DNA from: Nocardia transvalensis NBRC 15921
GTDB lineage: Bacteria > Actinomycetota > Actinomycetes > Mycobacteriales > Mycobacteriaceae
Direction of reading: 5' to 3'
Length of the DNA stretch: 37,666 bases
NCBI RefSeq assembly: GCF_000308875.1
Contig: NZ_BAGL01000017.1
Span: forward strand, 1 to 37,666
Part shown: piece after piece, positions 32,579-37,666 of the stretch
How the letters are laid out: each line of letters starts with the position of its first letter
Position numbering within the stretch: the stretch's first letter is position 1
The notes under the pieces: model-generated
Told to the model about the DNA's origin: nothing
Databases searched by the model: none
What the model saw: only the letters and a program-made list of their open reading frames with translations
Translations under genes and position numbers: made by a program

Positions 32579-33793
32579 ATGGCGAACAAGGTCTACGTCG
32601 TCGGGGTCGGCATGACGAAGTTCGAGAAGCCGGGGCGGCGTCAGGTGGAGGACGCGGACGGCACCCGCGCCTGGGACTATCCGGATATGGCCCGCGAGTC
32701 GGGCACGAAAGCGCTTGCCGACGCGGGGATTTCCTACGACGAGGTGCAGCAGGCGTATGTCGGCTACGTGTACGGGGAGTCGACCTCGGGTCAGCGCGCC
32801 GTGTACGAGCTGGGCATGACGGGGATCCCGGTCGTCAACGTCAACAACAACTGCTCGACCGGTTCCACCGCGTTGTACCTTGCGGCACAGGCGATCCGGG
32901 GCGGTCTGGCCGACTGCACGCTGGCGCTCGGCTTCGAGAAGATGCAGCCGGGCTCGCTCGGCTCCACCTGGGACGACCGCGAGCAGCCGATGGCCAAGCA
33001 CATGATGGCGCTGGCCGAGATCTCCGAGGTGCTGTTCCCGCCGGCGCCGTGGATGTTCGGCGCGGCGGGCCGCGAGCACATGAAGGCGTACGGCACCACC
33101 GCCGAGCACTTCGCGAAGATCGGGTACAAGAACCACAAGCATTCGGTCAACAACCCGTATTCGCAGTTCCAGGACGAATATTCGATGCAGGACATCCTGG
33201 ACGCGCGGATGATCTACGACCCGCTGACCAAACTCCAGTGCTCGCCGACCTCCGACGGTTCCGGCGCGGCGATCCTCGCCTCCGAGGCGTTCGTCGACAA
33301 GCACGGGCTGGCGGCGCAGGCCGTGGAGATCGTCGGGCAGGCCATGACCACCGACTTCGCCTCCACCTTCGACGGCACGGCCAAGGGCATCATCGGCTAC
33401 GACATGAATGTCCAAGCGGCGCGGCAGGTCTACGACCAGTCCGGCCTGGGCCCGCAGGACTTCCAGGTCATCGAGCTGCACGACTGCTTCTCCGCCAACG
33501 AACTGCTGCTCTACGAGGCCCTGGGGCTGTGCGGCGCGGGCGAGGCCGGAAAGCTCCTCGACGACAACCAGACCACCTACGGCGGCCGCTGGGTCGTCAA
33601 CCCTTCCGGCGGCCTGATCTCCAAGGGACACCCTTTGGGCGCAACAGGTCTGGCCCAATGCAGCGAGCTGACCTGGCAGCTGCGCGGCACGGCCGACAAG
33701 CGGCAAGTGCCGGGCGTGACGGCAGCGCTGCAGCACAATATCGGGCTCGGCGGGGCCGCCATCGTCACCGCCTACCAGCGCGCCGAGCGGTGA
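32579..33793 (+). CDS. ltp1: Ltp1-type lipid-transfer protein / SCP-x-like thiolase
   Basis: A 404-residue thiolase-fold protein closely resembling mycobacterial Ltp1. Visible are the N-terminal [18 protein letters not shown], the nucleophilic Cys92 in [47 protein letters not shown] and NIGLGGAA. Such SCP-x thiolases or aldolases cleave the beta-keto or beta-hydroxy-acyl-CoA of branched or sterol-type chains. The ATG follows GAGGAG. It is first in a run of five same-strand genes whose products cover the steps of a beta-oxidation cycle. A repeat array follows its stop directly. The substrate chain is not known. Confidence 0.92.
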   Translation: MANKVYVVGVGMTKFEKPGRRQVEDADGTRAWDYPDMARESGTKALADAGISYDEVQQAYVGYVYGESTSGQRAVYELGMTGIPVVNVNNNCSTGSTALYLAAQAIRGGLADCTLALGFEKMQPGSLGSTWDDREQPMAKHMMALAEISEVLFPPAPWMFGAAGREHMKAYGTTAEHFAKIGYKNHKHSVNNPYSQFQDEYSMQDILDARMIYDPLTKLQCSPTSDGSGAAILASEAFVDKHGLAAQAVEIVGQAMTTDFASTFDGTAKGIIGYDMNVQAARQVYDQSGLGPQDFQVIELHDCFSANELLLYEALGLCGAGEAGKLLDDNQTTYGGRWVVNPSGGLISKGHPLGATGLAQCSELTWQLRGTADKRQVPGVTAALQHNIGLGGAAIVTAYQRAER

Positions 33794-33959
33794 TCCCGGC
33801 CAAAAGCATGCCGGGATAACGAGTTACGCGGGCGCGTCGGGATGACGAGTACGCGGGCGCGTCGGGATGACGAGTACGCGGGCGCGTCCGGATGACGAAG
33901 TACGCGGGCGCGCCGGGATGACGAGTTACGCGGGCGCGCCGGGATAACGCACTTGCCGG
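33793..33959 (+). repeat. Dispersed hairpin followed by six 25-26-bp tandem units
   Basis: Hairpin ATCCCGGC/GCCGGGAT with loop CAAAAGCAT (33793-33817) touches the ltp1 stop codon. Its right arm begins six units starting at 33806, 33832, 33857, 33882, 33908 and 33934, of the form GCGCGTCGGGATGACGAG plus TACGCGG. The array fills most of the 201-nt gap to the SRPBCC gene. Unit sequence differs from the other arrays but the layout (hairpin arm repeated with about 15 nt of flank) is the same. Confidence 0.9.
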
Positions 33960-33994
33960 GGCCGCCTGGCATCCAAACTACGAAAGAGAACACC

Positions 33995-34432
33995 ATGGGC
34001 CACATCGAGTACACCAAGCAGCTGTCCGCTACCCCCGAGGCCCTGTGGGCCGTGGTCGGGAATCCGAATACCTGGGGCGACTGGTTCTCCATTCACGAGC
34101 GGTGGATGGAGGAGCCGCCCGCGACGCTGGAGGTCGGCAACAAGCTGGTCGCCAAGGTGGTCATGCTGGGCATGGCCAACAAGTTCGAGTGGAATGTCGC
34201 CGCGGTCGAGGCGCCGAGCACGCTGACCCTGACGGCGACCGGAATGGCCGGAGTCAAGGTCGAATTCACCTTCTCCATCGCACCCGCCGGTGACGGCAGC
34301 GAGCTGTCGGTGAACGGCGACTTCGAGGGCGCGCTCATCAAGGGCGCCCTGGGCAAGGCCGTGGAGAAGGACGGCATGAAGCAGCTCGAGACGTCCCTCG
34401 AGCAGCTCGAGGCGCTGGCGTCGGCCGCATGA
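33995..34432 (+). CDS. SRPBCC-family protein
   Basis: A 145-residue START/Bet v1-like lipid-binding fold protein. The pattern YTKQLSATPEALWAVVGNPNTWGDWFSIHERW at the start and the beta-rich middle with GMAGVKVEFTFSIAPAGDGSELSVNGDFEGALIKG are typical of the actinobacterial type II SRPBCC group. Its role may be to carry or shield a hydrophobic acyl substrate for the neighbouring enzymes, but this is inferred. Its TGA overlaps the MaoC ATG (ATGA), so the two are translationally coupled. Confidence 0.88.
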   Translation: MGHIEYTKQLSATPEALWAVVGNPNTWGDWFSIHERWMEEPPATLEVGNKLVAKVVMLGMANKFEWNVAAVEAPSTLTLTATGMAGVKVEFTFSIAPAGDGSELSVNGDFEGALIKGALGKAVEKDGMKQLETSLEQLEALASAA

Positions 34433-35304
34433 GTTCCGACACCGCGGGCCGGGTCGTCGAATTCGACGACTCCGGCCTCGGCAATTGGAGCGACGAGGAG
34501 CGTTTCGAGGTCCTGCGCGAGCGGATCGCCGAATACGCCGCCGCCACCAACGATCCCATCGAGGCCCACCGCACCGGGGATATCGCCTCGCCGGTCTTCG
34601 CGATCGTGCCGGTCTTCGACGCCATGCTGGTGCCGGTCATCGACGTGGCGCCGATGGACATCTTCGGCCGGGTCGTGCACGGCGAGCAGGACTTCCACTT
34701 CCACCGGCCGATCCGCCCCGGCGAGACGCTGGTGTCGCGGGCCCGGGCGATCGGCTACGCGGGCAAGCCGAACGGCAGCGGCATCACGGTGCACATCGAA
34801 TCCCGCACCGAGGCAGGCGAACTGGTCAACGAGCAGTACCTGACCGCCTTCTTCCGCAATATCGACGCGGGGAAGACGGCGGGGCAGGCCGCGCCGGAGC
34901 ACAAGTTCGACGAGAGCCTGCGGTCCGCGGACCCGATCGCGGAGGTGCCCCAGCACGTCGACATCGACCAGACCTACCGCTACGCACCGGCTTCCGGCGA
35001 TCCGGTCCCGCTGCACCTGGACGAGGATGTCGCCAAGGACGCCGGCCTGCCCGGCATCATCGCGCACGGCCTGTGCACCATGGCCTTCGCGTCGTGGGCG
35101 GTGCTGACCGAGGTCGGCGGCTCGGATGTGCACCGGCTGAAGCGTTTCGCGGTGCGCTTCGCCAAAATGGTCTTTCCCGGCGACGATCTGCGGACGCGGA
35201 TCTGGAAGGTGAAGTCCGCCAACGGCATCACCACCTACGCGTTCGAGACCGTGCGCGGCGAGGACGTGGTGCTCAGCGACGGTCTCGCCGAGATCGCGGA
35301 CTAG
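34429..35304 (+). CDS. MaoC-type enoyl-CoA hydratase (double hotdog)
   Basis: A 291-residue hydratase made of two hotdog halves. The N-terminal half has FDAMLVPVIDVAPMDIFGRVVHGEQDFHFHRPIRPGETL. The C-terminal half holds the catalytic Asp and His in YAPASGDPVPLHLDEDVA and the usual PGIIAHGLCTMAF. This is the layout of mycobacterial Htd-type or MFE-2-like R-specific enoyl-CoA hydratases. It should hydrate the enoyl-CoA made by the acyl-CoA dehydrogenase of the same cluster. Coupled to the SRPBCC gene by a 4-nt overlap. Confidence 0.9.
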   Translation: MSSDTAGRVVEFDDSGLGNWSDEERFEVLRERIAEYAAATNDPIEAHRTGDIASPVFAIVPVFDAMLVPVIDVAPMDIFGRVVHGEQDFHFHRPIRPGETLVSRARAIGYAGKPNGSGITVHIESRTEAGELVNEQYLTAFFRNIDAGKTAGQAAPEHKFDESLRSADPIAEVPQHVDIDQTYRYAPASGDPVPLHLDEDVAKDAGLPGIIAHGLCTMAFASWAVLTEVGGSDVHRLKRFAVRFAKMVFPGDDLRTRIWKVKSANGITTYAFETVRGEDVVLSDGLAEIAD

Positions 35305-35333
35305 ACAACGACAACGAGTACAGGAGTCGACAT

Positions 35334-36203
35334 ATGGGCGCACTGGAAGGCAAGGTCGCCGTCATCACCGGCGCCGGTCGCGGCATCGGGCGCGAGCACG
35401 CGCTGCTGTTCGCCCGCGAGGGCGCGGCGGTGGTCGTCAACGATCTCGGCGGGGACAATACGGGGGAGGGCGCCGACGTCGGTCCGGCGCAGGAGGTGGT
35501 GAACGAGATCACCGCCGCCGGCGGGCGGGCCGTCGCCAACACCGAGAGCATCGCGACCTGGGACGGCGCGAAAAAGCTTGTCGACCAAGCTGTCTCGGAG
35601 TTCGGCGGGCTGGATGTCGTGGTCAACAACGCGGGCATCCTGCGCGACGGCTTCATCGCCGGACTCGAGGAGGCGCAGTGGGACGCGGTCATCGCCGTGC
35701 ATCTGAAGGGCCACTTCAACCTGCTGCGGCACGCCGCCTCGTACTGGAAGGACCAGTCCAAGGCGGGGAACCAGCCCACGGCCGCGGTCGTCAACACCGC
35801 GTCCGCGTCGGGTGTCACCATCCCCAACGCCGGTCAGGCCAACTACGGCGCGGCGAAGGCCGCGATCGCCGCCCTGACCCTGGTCGCCGCGGACGAGCTG
35901 GAGCGGTACGGGGTCCGGGTCAACGCCATCGCGCCGATGGCGCGCACCCGTCTGACGCTGGCCACCCCGGGCATGGGCGCGATCTTCGCGGCCGAGGTCC
36001 CCGAGGGCGAATTCGACGCCTTCAGCCCCGCCAATATCTCGCCGCTGGTCGCCTACCTGGCGAGCGACAAGTGCCCGATCACCGGCAAGGTGTTCGCGGT
36101 GCAGGGCGGGGCCATCTCCGAACTGGCCGGCTGGCACGACGTGAAGACCATCGAGACCGATGGCCCCTGGCTGATCGACGATATCGCCGCCCGGTTGCCG
36201 TAG
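35334..36203 (+). CDS. SDR 3-hydroxyacyl-CoA dehydrogenase (HSD17B4/MFE-2-like)
   Basis: A 289-residue short-chain dehydrogenase. ITGAGRGIGREHALLFAREGAAVVVNDLGGD is characteristic of the peroxisomal MFE-2 dehydrogenase type. NNAGILRD, NTASASGV and YGAAKAA give the Asn, Ser, Tyr and Lys of the active site. With the separate MaoC gene upstream it reproduces the two activities of MFE-2: hydration and R-3-hydroxyacyl-CoA oxidation. The ATG follows CAGGAG. Distance to the MaoC gene is 29 nt and to the dehydrogenase gene 26 nt, consistent with one operon. Confidence 0.92.
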   Translation: MGALEGKVAVITGAGRGIGREHALLFAREGAAVVVNDLGGDNTGEGADVGPAQEVVNEITAAGGRAVANTESIATWDGAKKLVDQAVSEFGGLDVVVNNAGILRDGFIAGLEEAQWDAVIAVHLKGHFNLLRHAASYWKDQSKAGNQPTAAVVNTASASGVTIPNAGQANYGAAKAAIAALTLVAADELERYGVRVNAIAPMARTRLTLATPGMGAIFAAEVPEGEFDAFSPANISPLVAYLASDKCPITGKVFAVQGGAISELAGWHDVKTIETDGPWLIDDIAARLP

Positions 36204-36229
36204 CCCCCCGAAAGTAGTGGAGAACAACG

Positions 36230-37633
36230 ATGTTCGAATGGTCGGAGACCGACATACTGATCCGGGACGCGGTGCGGAGCTTCATCGAGAAGGAGGTCCG
36301 TCCGCATCTGGACGAGCTGGAGAGCGGCGAGATGCTGCCGTATCCCGTCATCCGGAAGCTCTTCTCCCAGTTCGGGATCGACGCGATGGGCGCCGAGGCG
36401 GTCGACAAGCTGCTGGCCAAGCAGCGTAAAGCGGCCGATGCCCCCGCGGATACGGCAACCGCCGATTCCGGCAAGCGCGGCAAAGGCGGGGGCGGCGGGC
36501 CTTTCGGCGGCCAGGAGTCGCTGATGGCGGTGCTGGTCAGCGAGCTGTCCGGCGTCTGCATGGGCCTGGTCTCCGCCATGGGCGTCTCCCTCGGTCTCGG
36601 CGCCACCACCCTCATGTCGCGCGGCACGCTCGCGCAGCAGGAGCGGTGGCTGAAGGACATCGTGACCATGAAAAAGGTTGCGGCCTGGGCGATCACGGAG
36701 CCCGACAGCGGCTCCGACGCCTTCGGCGGGATGAAGACCTACGTCAAGCGCGACGGTGAGGACTACATCCTCAACGGGCAGAAGACGTTCATCACCAACG
36801 GGCCTTATGCGGATGTCGTGATCGTCTACGCCAAGTTGGACCCCGGCCAAAAGCATGCCGGGGCAAGTAGTGGTGGGCATGCCGGGGCAAGTAGTGGTGG
36901 GCATGCCGGGGCAAGTAGTGGTGGGCATGCCGGGGAAAGCAGTGGTGGGCATGCCGGGGAAGGTAGTGGCGGGCAGGCTGGGGAAGGTGGTGGGAACAGC
37001 AAGCGTGACCGCAAGGTGCTGACCTTCGTCCTCGACAAGGGGATGGAGGGGTTCACCCAGGGCAAGCCGTTCCGCAAGATGGGCCTGCACGCCTCACCCA
37101 CCGGCGAGCTGTTCTTCGACAACGTGCGCCTGGGCCGGGATCGGCTGCTCGGCGAGACCGAGGAGCACAAGGGCGGCGACGGGCGGGAGAGCGCGCGGTC
37201 GAGCTTCACCGCCGAGCGTATCGGCGTCGGCTTCATGGCCCTGGGCATCGTCAACGAATGCCACCGGCTCTGCGTCGATTACGCGAAGAACCGCAAGCTC
37301 TGGGGCCAGGAGATCGGCCGCTTCCAGCTGGTGCAGCTCAAGCTCGCCAAGATGGAGGTGGCGCGGATCAACGTGCAGAACATGGTGTTCAACGCCATCG
37401 AGCGCGCCCGCGCCGGCAAACCGCCGACGCTGGCCGAGGCCTCGGCGATCAAGCTGTACTGCTCGGAGGCCGCCACCGAGGTCGCCATGGAAGCGGTCCA
37501 GCTGTTCGGCGGCAACGGCTACATGACCGAGTACCGGGTCGAACAGCTCGCCCGCGACGCGAAGTCCCTGATGATCTACGCCGGCAGCAACGAAATCCAG
37601 GTAACCCATATCGCCAAGGGCCTACTGGGATGA
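36230..37633 (+). CDS. Acyl-CoA dehydrogenase with an in-frame repeat insertion
   Basis: A 467-residue flavoprotein of the FadE family, first step of beta-oxidation. Parts seen: AAWAITEPDSGSDAFGGMKTYVKRDGEDYILNGQKTFITNG (flavin and substrate region), FRKMGLHASPTGELFFDNVRL, and the C-terminal QLFGGNGYMTEYRVEQLARDAKSLMIYAGSNEIQ. Two insertions stand out: a Gly/Lys-rich stretch near residues 70-95, and about 50 residues near 204-256 made of HAGASSGG units encoded by a tandem DNA array, placed between beta strands where relatives have a short loop. The frame stays open. Last gene of the lipid cluster in this window. Confidence 0.93.
   Translation: MFEWSETDILIRDAVRSFIEKEVRPHLDELESGEMLPYPVIRKLFSQFGIDAMGAEAVDKLLAKQRKAADAPADTATADSGKRGKGGGGGPFGGQESLMAVLVSELSGVCMGLVSAMGVSLGLGATTLMSRGTLAQQERWLKDIVTMKKVAAWAITEPDSGSDAFGGMKTYVKRDGEDYILNGQKTFITNGPYADVVIVYAKLDPGQKHAGASSGGHAGASSGGHAGASSGGHAGESSGGHAGEGSGGQAGEGGGNSKRDRKVLTFVLDKGMEGFTQGKPFRKMGLHASPTGELFFDNVRLGRDRLLGETEEHKGGDGRESARSSFTAERIGVGFMALGIVNECHRLCVDYAKNRKLWGQEIGRFQLVQLKLAKMEVARINVQNMVFNAIERARAGKPPTLAEASAIKLYCSEAATEVAMEAVQLFGGNGYMTEYRVEQLARDAKSLMIYAGSNEIQVTHIAKGLLG
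36841..36996 (+). repeat. Dispersed hairpin and 24-bp tandem array inside the acyl-CoA dehydrogenase gene
   Basis: Hairpin CCCCGGC/GCCGGGG with loop CAAAAGCAT (36841-36863). Its right arm starts five 24-bp units at 36853, 36877, 36901, 36925 and 36949 (GCATGCCGGGGCAAGTAG plus TGGTGG) and one degenerate unit at 36973. Each unit gives eight codons, so the gene remains in frame. The first three units are identical, which suggests recent duplication. Confidence 0.93.
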
Positions 37634-37666
37634 CGGCGTGCAGCCGGCGGATCGGTGCCGAGGGGT

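Noticed and set aside
33806..33959. Possible CRISPR array or iteron origin
   Set aside because: Contiguous 25-26-bp units without spacers and no replication or cas gene; the adjoining hairpin explains it better as part of the dispersed family.
36853..36996. Possible CRISPR array
   Set aside because: The 24-bp units are directly adjacent with no unique spacers, lie in an open gene, and no cas gene is near.

Overview
The window is high-GC actinobacterial DNA, most likely from Nocardia or a close mycolic-acid relative. The reasons are an MspA-type porin, the actinobacterial SOS mutasome genes (imuA', imuB, dnaE2) with TCGAAC-type LexA boxes, a SAM-IV riboswitch before metX, mycobacterial-style Ltp1/MaoC/FadE lipid genes, and EspC/WXG-like type VII secretion substrates. 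Genus is inferred from gene content only. No rRNA, tRNA, transposase, phage gene or CRISPR array was seen. Coding is dense, and the long open frames opposite the real genes are GC-driven shadows.

Layout. 1-1.9 kb: the 3' end of guaA and a secreted or anchored RNase of the Sa/T1 type, closed by a strong terminator. 1.9-7.4 kb: an envelope-signalling island with a PspC-domain membrane protein and small membrane partner (minus strand), an MspA porin (minus), a PspC-sensor histidine kinase (plus), a GrpB-family gene (minus) and a LuxR-type response regulator (plus). The regulator's receiver domain carries an in-frame copy of a dispersed 70-bp repeat. 7.4-8.6 kb: a tail-anchored Ser/Thr kinase. 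8.6-11.2 kb: SOS-box, imuA', a small glycine-rich repeat ORF and imuB. 11.3-15.6 kb: a methyltransferase, an HxlR regulator divergent from a tautomerase gene across paired operators, an alpha/beta hydrolase, a YdeI-family protein and a short-chain dehydrogenase. 15.7-19.0 kb: SOS-box and dnaE2, followed by a 27-bp-stem hairpin.

19.2-22.3 kb holds a tightly overlapping three-gene cassette: an EspC-like small protein, a WXG-domain protein with a C-terminal GH19 hydrolase, and a predicted lipoprotein. It looks like a type VII secretion effector unit. A DUF4349 protein follows. 23.6-26.1 kb: trmL, a DUF3017 gene and metX. The metX leader contains a SAM-IV riboswitch, then an 11-codon Cys-rich leader peptide with a near-ideal ribosome binding site, then an 87-codon ORF whose stop overlaps the metX start. 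26.1-31.7 kb: a TetR regulator divergent from a 14-TM exporter, icd, and a second MFS exporter. 31.8-37.6 kb: a TetR regulator and a lipid-oxidation cluster (Ltp1 thiolase, SRPBCC, MaoC hydratase, SDR, acyl-CoA dehydrogenase). Matching palindromes precede the regulator and the cluster.

Two repeat families cut across the annotation. One is the 70-bp element found inside two regulator genes in different reading frames. The other is a hairpin with a conserved 9-nt loop and co-varying stem, usually attached to short tandem arrays of 20-26 bp. It occurs at five loci, mostly just after stop codons, but once it has expanded in frame inside the acyl-CoA dehydrogenase gene.
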